From assembly GCF_000006405.1 (NCBI RefSeq), contig NW_003216689.1:304439-368438 (forward strand): DNA of 64,000 nt, written 5' to 3'. Shown here in pieces: positions 1 to 12,120 of the stretch. A program made the translations under genes and the position numbers. Every line of letters starts with the position of its first letter. Within the stretch, counting starts at the first letter, position 1. This stretch comes from Perkinsus marinus ATCC 50983 (taxonomy: Eukaryota > Perkinsozoa > Perkinsida > Perkinsidae). A model generated the notes under the pieces. It ran no database searches. It had not been told where the DNA came from and saw only the letters and a list, made by a program, of their open reading frames with translations.

Positions 1-17
1 CAAAGTCTTCATTTCGA

Positions 18-1352
18 ATGCCCGCCGCTTCCGCCGACTTGTCCGTCCCCACTGTTCCTGTTACTGTCATTTCGGGTTTCCTGGGCTCGGGCAAGACGAC
101 GCTTATCCAGAACTTACTCAAGAGTGGTAGGAAGATAGCAGTAGTGCAGAACGAGATGGGCTATGAGTCCATGGGAATCGAATCCCCTGTATTGACTGAT
201 AGCGAGGGCAACGTCATCGGGGACGTCCTTTTAGAACTCCCTGGTGGTTGCCTTTGCTGCACTATTCGGGACGATTTAGTGACAGGTCTGGAAGCGATGC
301 TAAAAAAGAGAAACTTCGACCAAATTGTCATTGAGACATCCGGTGTGGCCGACCCGGTGAAAATGATAGAAATACTGTGGCTGGATTCAGAGTTAGAAAC
401 TCCGTTGCGTTTAGACTCCACCGTCACCGTTGTCGACTCGAAAAACATCGTCAGTGTGTTGCATGGGGAGGGGCGGACCTTGGCTGAGGGCGGCTCTTCT
501 AGGGAGGCAATACGACAGATTTGTTGTGCGGACTTGGTTTTGTTGAATAAGTGTGATATTTGTGATGAAGAGGAGATAGGAGTTGCGAAAGGAGTGGTAT
601 CAGCGACAAACCCCGACGCGGCTATCGAGTTGACCGAGTACAGCCGCCATGGTGATCTAGAAAGGATCACCACGATGGTCTTGGACAGGCAAGCGTATAG
701 CGGCAACACGACAGCGCGGTCATTCGAGTTGAATGCCGCGGACCTTCCCCCGGCCGATACGCACGTCCACGTCGATCACGTAGTTCTGTATTGCAATAAC
801 GAGCCGGAGAAAGCCTCATTGGAGCGGTGGCTCGGGACTGTTCTGTGGGGGAGGGAAGAAGGCAACGAGGTGATGGAGGGGAAAACTTCAACAACAACAT
901 TAACGGAATGCTCGGTTGCATTTGATAGCAGACTAGCTCCATAGTTGGAATATATGTTCGCTTTTCTCAGCTGAGCTCCCTAAAGAAATTCACATATGAA
1001 GTTTGGTAGACGTGTGTATAGAAACCAACAAGAATTTCTCGAGATTTCCTCGAAATTCACATATTATGACCAACACGTGTGTATTGCCTAGAAGCGTCGT
1101 CAACTTCAGGTATACCGTTTGAAGGGTTTGGTAAAGACGTCTGACGCTGGCTGGTGTGCCTTGCAAGGCGTCGGGGAGATCTTTGAGGTTGTCGAAGTGT
1201 CCATACCAGTAGACCCCGACACCGCTTCTAAGGTGATCTATTCCTATTAGTATTAATAACATTACTGTCATCAGATCCTCTTTGTTGGCACCGGCCCTCT
1301 AGACCGTGACGCTTTGCAACGAGGCCTCGACAGTTGTGTTGACGATGAGTAG
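18..1352 (+). CDS. ZNG1: ZNG1/CobW-type GTP-binding metallochaperone, complete, three exons
   Basis: Member of the CobW/COG0523 G3E GTPase family. ZNG1 proteins pass zinc to methionine aminopeptidase in other eukaryotes; that role is inferred here. Exons are 18-869, 1110-1232 and 1275-1352, all joined in phase 0. Visible motifs are the P-loop GFLGSGKTT near residue 20, the metal-binding GGCLCC near residue 76 (CxCC) and the G4 motif NKCD near residue 177. The C-terminal domain begins at LERWLGTVLW and continues in exon 2 with VYRLKG. Exon 3 encodes ILFVGTGPLDRDALQRGL, the usual end of the family, then TAG. Reading straight through exon 1 reaches a stop at 944, but this would lose the conserved C-terminal half-domain, so the donor GTGATG at 870 is preferred. 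Intron 1 (240 nt) holds a family A repeat; intron 2 is 42 nt. Confidence 0.9.
945..1090 (+). repeat. Family A MITE-like repeat, copy 1, in ZNG1 intron 1
   Basis: Begins GTTGGAATATATGTTCGC, followed by CTCAGCTGAGCTC, then AGAAACCAACAAGAATTTCTC and a GACCAACACGTGTG tail. The same ordered blocks recur about 15 times in the window on both strands. This copy lies wholly between the donor at 870 and the acceptor at 1109. Confidence 0.8.
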
Positions 1353-1418
1353 TGTTTCATAGATGTAGTCTATAGACTCCTTGTGTTGGCCTCAGTAGTG
1401 ATAGTATGCGCATCGTGT

Positions 1419-1550
1419 TGGAATATATATATCCGCTTCCCTCAGCTGAGCTCAGGAGTTTACATACGAACTCGGGTAGAAGTGTACAGAAACCAATGAG
1501 AATTTCTCAAAATTTCCTCAGAATTTTCACCTTGTCAGTAACAATGTGAT
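1419..1550 (+). repeat. Family A repeat, copy 2
   Basis: GTGTTGGAATATATATATCCGC at the left end, then CAGCTGAGCTCAGGAG and AGAAACCAATGAGAATTTCTC. The right part is disrupted; a matching GTTGACCATGTACATAT tail appears about 150 bp later. Confidence 0.75.
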
Positions 1551-2045
1551 CTTGCATGATTAAACGAATTTCCCAGTGAGAGATAGCTCAAAACGGAATG
1601 ATCTTGGCGAGCGCTTTTTCATTGGTGTCTTTCGCTTCTGAATTCGATGAAGTCTGCAAGTTCCAGACAATATCACATTTTATTCGGAGTCTCCTGAAGT
1701 TGACCATGTACATATATTCTCTCACTGTCGATGGGAAACAGTTTTGATCATCCTATCTCCCCACTTCCCAACCAATCTATGCGTCACGGAGATCTACTTA
1801 CTGATAAACGCAAGTGATGAACTCTCTAATTTCGACTGTCATTAGTCGATAATAATACTAAAATGAATCATTGAATTCGTTTTCCACTATACATCATTTC
1901 TCGGCATTATCAAGCAAGCTGCCGAAAGTACCACCGTCGGCCTTCTCCTCCTCCTCATATCTAACATTAACAACCCGGCATATACCCAGGTTTAGTTCAA
2001 TTTCGAGAAATGGCGCTACATACAGTCTGACAACAGTGACAAAAA

Positions 2046-2150
2046 GGTTCCTAATGTGATGACGTTTACATGGGAAACTGATTGAAGACTGTGTTCCTAA
2101 CCATACGTGGAAATTTCAAAATGAATTCCCCCTCCCGGGAACATTATAGA
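2046..2150 (-). repeat. Family C repeat, copy 1
   Basis: The plus strand reads TTCCTAATGTGATGACG, TTTACATGGGAAACTGATTGA, CCATACGTGGAAATTTC and ends near CGGGAACATTA. The same blocks occur at about 11430, 15075, 40508 and 63593. Confidence 0.7.
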
Positions 2151-2687
2151 CTTCTGGATGACCACAACGCCTTACCCGTCCCTCCTCAGCCTCTTCTGTG
2201 AAGACGGAGTCCCCCCAAAACAGCTTCGTGTCCTCTTTCCCAACGGGGGTGGCGCTGAAATCGACCATAAAGATTCTCGCGCCTCCCCCCGCACAGCGAA
2301 GATTTCTCACTTTCTGTCCCATCCTGGCCACTGGTGTCCGAATCGGAGTCACTCTGCTTCACACGAATCCGATCAATCGGTCGTGGCGTAACCTCGCCGT
2401 TTTCCTCCAGCGTTGCTGCATTTGTTATAGAGTTCACTACAGCAGTGGCTCATGGTGGTGTCCAGCGCGAGTGGTAGCCTACTTCATCATCAGTATCAGT
2501 CTGGTCTTCTCCTCCTCTACATATGTCTGCTGATCTGTAGAGGCTATCCCCACTGGCAAGCCGTGTGGTGGTGACGACACTGGCCGGAGGAGGCTCGCTA
2601 TCTGATCACATGCCCTACACATTCGTCCGACAATGACTCAACTGCTATAATAGCATTCTTTATTCATACCACACCACGAGCACTTCC

Positions 2688-4636
2688 TCACTTGGCCGTC
2701 TCCTGTCCATCATGTTCCCGTGACACATCGAATAGATGTTGGATAGCATTCTGGAGAGCTCCCACCGACGAGCTACTCGTCACCAAGGCCGCCTAAAAAC
2801 GTTTCATTCTAAGACTCCTCTGAGTGCTATACCACGCTGATCGACCAGGACTATACAACCCAAGACCCGAACGAATCGGATCGAAGCCCTGCACCAAAAA
2901 TGGAGTCATTTTGTCGATGCAACAATAACTCCATTGAGACGAGTAGTTATTCAACAACTCCTACCTGAAGTCCATCAACCCTCTCCTTCAACTCAGTCGA
3001 GTATTCCATCAATTTCCTATTAGCCTCCACCGTAGTGTCATAACTCCTCTTGACATCCCTCAACCGTCGAGTAACGTCCCTCGCCCGTGCAGCCGCCTCG
3101 TAGGCCTCAGCACGCAGACTCTCCATCTCCTGACGGCAATCTCATCGATTCAAAATACATTTCCGCTCCCCCTCAGCTCAGCTCAGGAGTATATATACGA
3201 ATTTGTGAAAAAATTTCCTCGGCATTTTCGTATTGTCGCCGACATATGTAGTTGATTTTGTGCACATTTTTCCACAACAGAAGATTGCCCATCACTTCGT
3301 TTCTCATCCCAGCCTCCCGTTGCGAATCCTGCCAAGCACGCTCCTTCGACTCAGCTGCCGCTTCCAACTGCTTCCCTCTAATAGTGAGTTCAGCGATCTG
3401 GTTTTGCAAACTAAAATGCATTTCTTGACGTACCGCGACCCGACTTGCATACTCAGCATTTTCCGCCTGAAATCGATCCTTCCCTTTCCGTGCCTCCTCC
3501 AGCTGCTCCGTCAGAGCCCTCAGCCTCTCCTCGTTCACTCTCACCCTAATTTCCTATACAAAACACACCGGCCTGGCCAACAGGTCAACACGATGAGTAA
3601 ATTACCAATTCTGTGGCGCGTGACTCTTCCTTCCGGCGAGCCTCCTCCACAGAGGCCAGCTGAGCCCTGAGCTGCTCCTCTCGATGGGCCGCTGCCATCG
3701 CCGCTGCTGAGGAGGTCTGTCGAGTAGTAGTGTGTCGCCTTGAAATTTGAGGGCAGCCTCACCTTGCCCTCCCTTCTACGAGCTCCCGTCGGAGGCTCCC
3801 GCGCTCTTTTGCCATTAACAGGAAAATTTCTAAGGGAAAAACAGCGGATAATTTCCATCGTAAATTTCCGTCACTTCTCACCGCAGCCGCGGCACCGACC
3901 CCAACGCCTCTCGAGTGGTAATCGCTTCAGAATGGACCGCCGACCTGGGGCTCCCAACAGGGGCATCAGTGCTGCTCCCTTCACTGTTGGCATTCTTAAT
4001 ATTCTCCTACCACACAACCCTCAAAAGACCAACACCAGATGTCTCCTTACCTTCTCCTGCCACCGTCCCATGCTGTCCAGCATGACCATTCGCAACTTAT
4101 AACTAGCCGCATAGCAATGCTCACCTACAACGCAGAGCACCATACACGAGGCTCTATGGGACGACCCACTGTAAGGCCGCCGTCACCTTGCGATGTTATC
4201 TTCGGCTTGCCTAGACTGATAACATCCCCGACCTGGGCGTACCGGATCTTCCCTTTACCCACTTTCTCACCGTTGATAAGGGTACCATTCGTCGACTTGT
4301 CCTCAACCTACGACCCGTAGAGGAATAGGAAACCACACATAGTCGTATACACTCACACTGATAACAATGCCGTCCCCTTGCCGCTCCTGAGTGGACAGTA
4401 TAGATAACCCAACTGTGCAATGCTGACCCGACACTATAGTGTCTAACAGCACTTCAGCTATCACCATAGCCAGAGGACCCGATGGGCTTACCGTTAACAA
4501 CAATATCGCATTCAGCCTTCCGTCCGATGGTCTTCTTCTCCCCATTGTGGACCACCCAAGACTTCTCCCCGACCAAGTCTGGGGTTGGCTCGAGCAGCAA
4601 CGCCTGCTGCTGCTGGGAAAGTGCTGTATCAACCAT
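2688..4636 (-). CDS. FHA-domain coiled-coil protein
   Basis: Multi-exon minus-strand gene. The first recognised exon (M at 4636) leads into an FHA domain, a phosphothreonine-peptide binding fold: TIGRKAECDIVVN, then after a short intron VSGQHCTV (the conserved S-x-x-H turn), and after a second intron DKSTNGTLINGEKVGKG and YAQVGDVISLG. An ordinary FHA domain is about 90-100 residues, which fits. Downstream exons encode an acidic linker near 4010-3880 and a long coiled coil (RVNEERLRALTEQLEEARKG, AELTIRGKQLEAA, MESLRAEAYEAAARARDV) ending ..SREHDGQETAK at the stop codon 2688-2690. One intron (about 3500-3130) carries a family A repeat. The stop overlaps a good donor (AAGTGAGG), so the protein may extend towards 2.1 kb. 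The start may also be an internal exon of a longer gene coming from 8.6 kb. Function unknown; scaffold or kinase-signalling adaptor is only inference. Confidence 0.7.
3150..3282 (+). repeat. Family A repeat, copy 3, in an FHA-gene intron
   Basis: AAATACATTTCCGC, CTCAGCTCAGCTCAGGAG, AATTTCCTCGGCATTTTC, TGTAGTTGATTTTGTGCAC, TTTTTCCACAACAG. It is antisense to the host gene. The splice sites I infer lie outside the element. Confidence 0.75.
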
Positions 4637-4707
4637 TACAAGTAACTACCAGGGCGAAACCCTTCCTAAACTGATCGCTTCTTCGGAGGGAAAATGATCC
4701 TATCAGT

Positions 4708-4880
4708 TTGGGAATATATGTTTGCTTTCCTCAACCGAGCTCGTAAGTTTCCTCGCCATATTACGAAAATCCACATGAATTCGGGTAGAAGTGGTATACA
4801 AAAATCAATGATAATTCCTCAAAGTTTCCATATTCCTAACAACACATGTAGTTGACCACGTGCATATATCCCTTCCCCCC
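4708..4880 (+). repeat. Family A repeat, copy 4
   Basis: GGGAATATATGTTTGC at the left, GAATTCGGGTAGAAGTGG in the middle, ACACATGTAGTTGACCACG at the right. It lies just upstream of the FHA gene start. Confidence 0.75.
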
Positions 4881-4899
4881 ACACTAGGTCCTATACTTA

Positions 4900-7800
4900 T
4901 CGATTTCTGATGCTCCTACATGTTATACCTAGTCTGACTAAGCTTCTGCCGTCGAACTTGAAACTCATAACAACACCAACGACAACACCCAATAGAGAAC
5001 TCAAGCCCTCATCACGACTGCTAACAATAACGCATATCAGTTTCACATGCTGTGGTTCGACCCAACAGTCTTGAGCTTCATTCAATACAAACACTTCACC
5101 AGCTCTTCGGCTCGACTAGCATAAACTCCCTTGAGAGGACCGCGGACAGGAGACTATATAATTTTCGGATTTCTGCCGAAGTCTCTCGGCTAGGGCCTAA
5201 GACCATCGTGACCAGTGCGGACCTAGGGTGGACTCTCACCCTCCATTCGTCATTCCCTAGACGCTCCCGACGGTCCTCCACAAGGCGACCAGTTCTGAGG
5301 CAACAGTGTTGGAATACATATGTTCGCTTCCCTCAGCATCACCGTTTCCTCTAATACGTTTACACACAAACTCGGAAAGGAAAGCAACAAGCATCTCCCA
5401 AAATTTCCTCAGAGTCTTCACATTATCACCAACACATGTAGTTGACCATGTACATATTTCCAACAAAGAGCAGTAAGTCTACCTCAATATAGTCCTAGCA
5501 TAGCTGCCGTGAGGGCTCAGAGGAGAGGAGTCTCCAAAGACCGTTCGCTGGAGGGAAACAACAACCTCACCAACCGTTATTGTTGCCATCAACTCACGTG
5601 ACGATCCCCATGCCAGCTGGACCGGCGCCTTTTAGCTGAGGACCTAGGCAAGCCCTCAGCCACATACACCCCGCCGGCCGGCGGCCCACGGTCTTCTATT
5701 GTCGGAGGAGCTGTGATACCATCACCACTCATAAAAGGCCCTACTGCCCTACATTGATGATGCTGCCTCTTGACGGCCTCCACTCGAGCCCTTGCCCCAC
5801 GACTTTCCCTACGGTCCTTCACGTTGGAGTGGTCTCGACTGAAACAGTAGGGCAGCAGCTGAGGGACCGCAGCCAAAGACCGCTCACTTCTCGCATCCAT
5901 ATTGCCTCTCATTCGACTGATGCATGCTCCGGGGCGCCGCTGAGTACACAGCACTTCACCCTATAGCGCTACAACTACCTACACATAGACCGCTGGTAGT
6001 TCGGCAAGGCAGTGTATGACGTTTGAGGGGGCGACCTGAACGACTACCATAAGCCGGCCCATACTGCCACGTCATCGTACTGCGTAGTGGGTCCGACAGC
6101 AGGCTGGTATGTGTACGCAGATGCAGTGCGGATGTGGCTCGTCGATGAGGAGCTGCTGGGAAAAGGAAAAAGACAACAAGAATACTACCATCAGGACCCT
6201 ACTTCTCCACACTACGTTGAGCCCAGCCACCACCACCAAAACTGTCAAGGCAACAACACTTTAGCAGCAGCCTCGCTCCCCAGGGCCTACTCCAGCTCCC
6301 TCGCCGCCGTAGCCCCTCGGTGGTGTGCCGTAGCATGGCGTCTCTTAATAGAGTCCATGAGGACCTCACGACGCCTTGCCGACTCCGCCAGATACATTTC
6401 CAACCTAACACCATTGCTCCCCTTCCCCAACACAGGCCCATGGGCCAACCTAGCCTCCTTTTCCCGTAGCTCCTGTGTCCTCTCGTCCCACCCTGGAGTA
6501 GCGTAGTGCGGCGTACGTCTAGCACCACTAGCAGCAGCAGCAGCAGCAGCCCGTGCCGACTCAGCCGTGCCTCCACCGACCCTATAGCCATGCCGACCTA
6601 AAGAGACCATCTCCCCATGGAGCACTCTACACCAACTCACCGGGGGTATAGGCGGGCGGCCCCGCGTCGGGCCCTACCTTCGACTGGGGACTCTGGACCG
6701 GAGCCTCCCCCTGCCCAATAACCCCATCACCAGCATCACTCTTCCCCACGTACCCGATAGCCCTCCAGCTCGTCCGTCTGTGTTTCCGTGGTCTTAACTG
6801 GGAGCGCCTCACTGATGCAGACAAGAATACGAGACGCCCCATACCACGGCGAGTCAGCCCACCGGTCCACCATAGAGAGTATCGATCCTTCCGAGGAAGA
6901 CAACGATCCCAGCGTATTGCTAACCAGCGACTCCGCTGCTGGGACCTGACCACAAGCATTCATCCAAAGGGGCCCCTCGCAGCCCTACCCGCCTCTTGGC
7001 CTCACGTGGTGACACCTGTCGGGTTGAGGGCAGCTCCTAAACCACCATAGTCTACTACAGCCACAACAGAGATGGAGGGTACCACCTCCAGGATCTCCGG
7101 CTCGTCCTCCTGCAGGGCCTCGACAACCTCCTCTACAGAGTTCCTATCGCCGTCCTATGCCGACACATCCCTCCAGGGGCCGACACCTCCTACAGTTACC
7201 TCCTCTTCCGACCACGGCTTTCCCTCACCATCACCACGATGACGACGTGCCCCTACCTGCGCCCTCGGGGGCCTCCCTACCCCAAACCCCTCTGAATGGG
7301 CACTGTCCTCTGAAGGTTGGGGCCTCCCCAATGGCCCACCTGTGCCCTCCACATGCTCCTCCGCTATAGCACGACGATACCTGAGGAAACTCCCTAGGGT
7401 AAAACCCCTTGCTATGGGCATACGGATTGGCATAGCTAGGGGGGCCCGTACTAGAGGCAGTATTGACCACATCAAACCTCTCCCCATCACCCCTCTCGAC
7501 CGCATCTGCCATCGTAGGGAAGCTCCTCACTGGCGGGGACCTCTGCACACAGTCGGCGTATGCAGGTACAGCCTCTGCACCCCACTGCTCCAGAGTGCGG
7601 CAACTAGCAGTCCCCGGCTCAGGACTGCGCCCCCTCACCCCTGCCCCTTCCCGTACGGTTACCACCCGTCCTAGCGGTGACCTAGCCCTAGCCACACTCC
7701 CCTGCTGACCGTACGAGACACCTCCCTCCCCCTCTAGAGGCACTGACCCAAGACCTCTGTAAACGTACTGCTCGCCGCCCCCCCGCTGCCGGTACCACCG

Positions 7801-8647
7801 ACCGACACCGGAGTGCCCACGCTGGACCCTCTGACCACGCTCACCGGACTTACTTGACGTATGACTCTCCTGAAGCACCACAGAGGTCCCCTCCTACCTT
7901 CCCTAGTAGCCCTACTACCTCACCACTACTCGTCCTGGTGACTGGTGACGCGACACAGCCGACATCGGCGTGCCCCCAATAGATGACTGACGCCCCTACG
8001 ACGATGACAATGAGACCCACACTCACACGCGCCTCTATGGAGTACCGGCAGAGGTGATATCGATCTGTGGGGTAGATAAGGCGACAGCCCAGTGGGAGCA
8101 TTCAATGCAGCCCTCATAGCCTTCTCACAGTACGCCTCCCCATCCTGCTGCACACGGCATCAACTACACACTTACCCTACGTACCCACCCTCCAACTGTC
8201 CCCTCCTGCCGAGCTCTCGACCTAACTAGGACCCCACTGGACCACCGTACCCATGACCGACCTACCCCTGATGAGACCAGCCTTTCCTCCAAGGGCTGCG
8301 ACGGGGCTCCTTCCAAACACCAAGAGGGCGCATCCCCCAAATTCAACGACGACAGGTCACCATGCGAAGTCGGATACTGTAACCTCACCCTGACACCAAG
8401 ACTATACAATCAACAGAGGGGCAACCCCAGACCATACATTTCCTCGTCCTCGGGCTCCCCAGTCCTCGACCCCCTCCTAGCGTAGCCTCCCATAGTATGC
8501 ACTGGGCCCTCCTCAGCCACCGACCCTATCGATGTGCGAGGCCAATAGATCCTCTAAAGGCGATGACGTCACTACCCTCCTGGCAGTAGCGACGACCCCT
8601 ACCTCCCTAAACCATCTCCCCATTCTAGCACCTGAGTCTTTCGACAT
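4900..8647 (-). CDS. Possible large low-complexity/coiled-coil gene, exon structure unresolved
   Basis: I do not recognise this gene. Several minus-strand stretches read like protein: a possible start at 8647 (MSKDSGARMGRWFRE), an exon near 8400-8270, an exon near 8150-8030 (YCEKAMRAALNAPTG), a glycine/arginine/serine-rich stretch 7880-7340, and helical charged segments near 6500-6300 (WDERTQELREKEARL) and 5330-5260. Frames change often, so many short introns are needed. The DNA is GC-rich and the predicted protein mostly disordered. It could be an upstream part of the FHA gene, a separate gene, or partly non-coding. A family A repeat sits at 5309-5466. Confidence 0.3.
5309..5466 (+). repeat. 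Family A repeat, copy 5
   Basis: A well-preserved copy: GTGTTGGAATACATATGTTCGC at the left and GTAGTTGACCATGTACATAT then TTCCAACA at the right. It shows best that the two ends are inverted versions of TGTTGGAAATAT. Confidence 0.85.
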
Positions 8648-8755
8648 AAAATAGTGACAACACTGTAACGATTTCTTTAAACTCCCCCCTGGGCGAGCTA
8701 ATTAATGGTATATCATATTCATATAATTCTATATAAATCCTTTATAAATTATAAT

Positions 8756-8886
8756 CACCCGTTTTACGTGAAGTGGCGTCATAAAACTCGGTGAAAAACG
8801 CGATATTCGCGATAATATGAAGTAGTCGTGGAATATGTTTTTCACTAGTGCTTTTCGTATCACTAGGGCCGCCCTTGAAACTCCAT
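8756..8886 (+). repeat. Family D MITE-like repeat, copy 1
   Basis: CACCCGTTTTACGTGAAGTGGCG, GTGAAAAACGCGATATTCGC, TTTTTCACTAGTG, and end GAAACTCCAT. Copies at 8948, 10049 and 46422 show inverted ends of the form TGGAGTTTCAC. Confidence 0.75.
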
Positions 8887-8947
8887 TGCTACCTACGTGA
8901 TAGCGATATTATAATACTATTTCCGTTAGTGTAAAACTTTATCACAT

Positions 8948-9079
8948 ATTGGAGTCTCATCCGTGTCATGTAGAACACTAGTGAAAAACATATTTCAAAA
9001 ACTACTGCATAGCACCAGTCTCGCGTTTTTCACAGAGTTTTACGCCACTTCACGTAAAAAAAGCGGTGAACCTCCAATA
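8948..9079 (-). repeat. Family D repeat, copy 2
   Basis: Opposite orientation to copy 1, 60 bp away: ATTGGAGTCTCATCCG, CACTAGTGAAAAACATATTTC, CGCGTTTTTCACAGAG, GCCACTTCACGTAAAA, ending CCTCCAAT. The two copies make a large imperfect inverted repeat in an AT-rich gap. Confidence 0.7.
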
Positions 9080-9252
9080 TTATATCTATAATCATAATCT
9101 AATACGCAATAGTGATAAAGACAATAATATTCACAAGTGATCGATTTCTCCTACCGTAAATTGACAAACTTCCAACACCACACCAACATTACTAGATGAT
9201 ACACTCAGCAATGTTGTTTTCTATAATGTGGTCCTCGAGTACGTACAAAATT

Positions 9253-11905
9253 TCAGCCGATCAAGTTCCTGGCAAGCGGACCAAGGGCTTTTTCAACTGC
9301 AAAGCGAAGACCCCCGTATCGCAACTCTGCGCCACCACCCTCGTCCGTGGACAATACGAGACGTAATAAGGGAAGCCCAAGGCAAAGTCGCATGCTTTCG
9401 GCAAACGCCCCCGAGCTAATACCATACCTAACACAACAACGCTGACGAGTGACAGTGTAAATATTCCGAGGAAATTTCGGGAAATTTCTGTTGTTTTTAC
9501 ATACTTCTACCGCAAGCCGTATGTGAATTTTCATAAAAGATTGCTGAGGGAATCCACACTATCCAGAAGCCCCTACCTTCCGTGGCATTCCACAAGCGGA
9601 CTTCTCCACGTGTATCGACCGAGATGAACTCCTCGTCACTAAAAGTAGTGTCCAGCGATACTATATCTTTCTTATGCTCCTTTAACACATGCTGACAGAC
9701 CGACCATAAGGCGCCTTCCGGGTGATCAAACTTACCAAAGTTTTTTTAGCAACGTAGTCGTACACACACAGCTTACAGGCGTCAGAAACGAAAACCAAAT
9801 ACCGTGGACCGAGCATCCGTACAAAATAACAAAGTCGGCCTCGGCCAGGCAACTGAGCGTAGTCGAGAACCTGATGAACTTTGATAGCGACACTTCTCTA
9901 CAAGCGGAGGAGGAGGCTGAAGACACAGTAACACAACTGAAATACTCAAATTTGGGCACTTACCTTAGTACTACCTATATACTACTATTAAATCTGATAT
10001 TGACATATTATGGTATGAATATATGCTGTATGGCTTGCTTACAATGTTGTTTCACGGGCGGCCGTGATATGCAAAAAACTCACTAGTGAAAAATATATTT
10101 CACGACTACTACATCGCACACATATCGCGTTTTTCTCGAAGAATTACAAGCCACTTCACGTAAAACGGGTGAAACTCCAATAGATATATGAAGGCCATTG
10201 ATATTAGTTTGTATATTATACTAACAGCAGTAGCCACCACCAGTGCTGATCGATATCAGAAGACGGCTCGCTGCCCTACCGCTGCTCACCTGCTGGTCGT
10301 GTTCAAGATCCACTACTTTATAACACGGTGGCTTCACATCGTAATGCTCCACTAACCTGAAAACGATAATACTCCCTTAGCACGCAAGCGCAAAATCTTC
10401 CCTGTGCGGACAAAAATTCACTGCCGCCCTCGAATACTCACAAGAGGATAAGATTCCGCATGTCCGTTGGACACGCCATAGTAACATCATCGTCCGTCCC
10501 CTGCAGCCGGAACGGAGTCATGTTCTGACTCTCCGTGACCAGATCTATAAAAGTAGACATACCTGCTTAGCGGAGCGAAGCGACACTTTTCCACCACAAC
10601 CACAGAGTCTGCTGCTACCTGGGAAAACGATGGCCACCTGATTTTGCCGCTGCACCACGTACTTCACCGATGCCGAGCTCCGTCGCTCGAACTTGAACAC
10701 AGTCTAATAACACCAAACACTCTCGCACACCCCAGGCCCCTCCTCCTCACCTGCTGATGAGGATCTGCTGTATCAAAGATCTTAGCGCAGCTATCGCCGA
10801 CAGTAGCATACACTATTGGGGCAGTCGGCTCATCTGGGTGTAGTAGATCAGCCATCTGATGCCTGCAAGAACCCTTCTAGTTCAGCAAGTACCCCTACCC
10901 CTTGGTACACGACTTCTACTATAAGGGAATTAATAACATTTCTATAGGCATGGTTATGTACTAGGTATTACTCATTATAAATTTTCAATTTCTGGTAGTA
11001 CCAGTCACAGTATATTCAGCGATACCTTGCCCTTCACCCTATACCGTCCCCTGCGCACTACCCGAAACCATTCTCGAGATCCACCTTGTCATCATCTGGG
11101 CTCCGCGCTGTACAAAAAGCGTCTTCGCCCTGGTCTCGCCTTACACTTTCTGAAAAGGCCCCGATGGAATCACCAAGCAAGCCTGAGAGGCACTCACCCG
11201 TATAAGGATCCCTCACGAAGATAGCTTTAACAGCATCATCAGAAAAGCCCGCCAGGGGTACTCTCTCGTCCAGTTCCAAGGAGTAATACCACACCTTACC
11301 TAACCACGACCACACAGGTGAGAAGCGAACCTCCCAGGTTCGATTCCCGGTACCGGCATTTCCAACATACTACTAATAAATTCTTCTAATTGTCATACCA
11401 TAACTTATCCACGAAGCCATAGTCTTCCCGAGGGGGGAACTCATTTTTCAATTTTCCACGTGTGGCTAGGAACACATTCTTCGATCAGTAGTTTCCCATG
11501 CAAATGTCATCATCACATTATCAACATTTTCACCACTGTTAGCAAACTTCAAGGTATTATACTCCAAGGTGGACGGGCCCCCGAGCTCACCCAACATAGT
11601 GCCAGCCCCTATACCCCACTCCCCAGCGTGGACAGATGTAACGGGGTCTCCCAGATCCGTATACACCACTTGTCGGGCTATTCCACTACACAAAGCCTGG
11701 AAGCCCGCGTACTGACCGAAAGTGCCTAAAACACCAACGACATCACCTTCGCTCCGCTAAACTTTTATGAAATACCAGAAACAGCGCTAGGTGGATGGCC
11801 ATTCGGAGGGGTCGTCGAAGAGGAGGATGAGGAGGAGCCTCTACCCCCACCATCTAGTCGTGCTGGGGGCCGCCCATCCCCAGGCTTGGAAGCTGCTGCC
11901 ATCAT
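9253..11905 (-). CDS. WD40-repeat-like protein
   Basis: Multi-exon minus-strand gene. The start is taken at 11905 (MMAAASKPGDGRPPARL, then a serine run). Recognisable exons follow: RQVVYTDLGDPVTSVHAGEW near 11680, VPLAGFSDDAVKAIFVRDPY near 11270, DEPTAPIVYATVGDSCAKIFD near 10840, LVTESQNMTPFRLQG near 10540, RYLVFVSDACKLCVYDY near 9790 and HKKDIVSLDTTFSDEEFISV..RLWNATEG near 9680-9600. The last is a clear WD40 blade ending in the x-L-W signature. A 47-nt intron (GTAAGT..TGTCAG) separates the last two. The stop at 9253-9255 follows an exon after a degenerate family A repeat. WD40 proteins are protein-interaction scaffolds; the specific orthologue is not recognised. Exon borders between 10.4 and 11.5 kb are uncertain. 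Confidence 0.55.
9443..9535 (-). repeat. Degenerate family A repeat, copy 6
   Basis: Plus strand GAGGAAATTTCGGGAAATTTC, TTTTTACATACTTCTACCGC, CCGTATGTGAATTTTCAT. The ends are eroded. It lies in the last intron of the WD40-like gene. Confidence 0.55.
10049..10180 (-). repeat. Family D repeat, copy 3, in the WD40-like gene
   Basis: GTTTCACGGGCGGCCGTGATATG, ACTCACTAGTGAAAAATATAT, ATCGCGTTTTTCTCGAAG, CCACTTCACGTAAAACGGG, ending GAAACTCCAA. Confidence 0.75.
11430..11525 (+). repeat. Family C repeat, copy 2
   Basis: CCGAGGGGGGAACTC, TTTTTCAATTTTCCACGTGTG, GCTAGGAACACATTC, TTTCCCATGCAAATGTCAT, CATCACATTA. Opposite orientation to copy 1. Confidence 0.7.
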
Positions 11906-12120
11906 AAAACTACCTCCCTACTCCTCCCTAGTTGTACTAACACCAGCCGTCACCACAGTGTGAATGGGGTCAGTCCGAAATACTTTAGTAGATCGGAATA
12001 TTGTGCTGTGAAAAAGGCTGCCCTGCATCCTCACAGGAAGCCTCGCTGGGTACAAAACGGCAGAGGAGATCAAAAACAACCAAAATGATTCGACAAAATT
12101 ACAGCGGAGCGAAGCAAAAT

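Larger units (their letters stand above)
1353..2687. other. Intergenic region with degenerate repeats; possible 3' exons of the FHA gene
   Basis: After the ZNG1 stop I see a family A copy (1419-1550, with its usual tail only at about 1700-1718) and a family C repeat (2046-2150). On the minus strand, stretches at about 2430-2260 and 2620-2500 have protein-like composition, acidic and serine-rich. They could be further exons of the FHA gene if the GTGAGG that overlaps its stop codon is used as a splice donor. No other gene is supported. Confidence 0.4.

Noticed and set aside
9735-9765. Apparent frameshift at an A7 run in the WD40-like gene
   Set aside because: A 47-nt GT-AG intron (GTAAGT..TGTCAG) restores the frame exactly, so no frameshift is needed.
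11325-11362. tRNA-like 3' half (CAGGTTCGATTCCCGG..CCGGCA)
   Set aside because: The T-stem has a mismatch and no complementary acceptor strand is found upstream.
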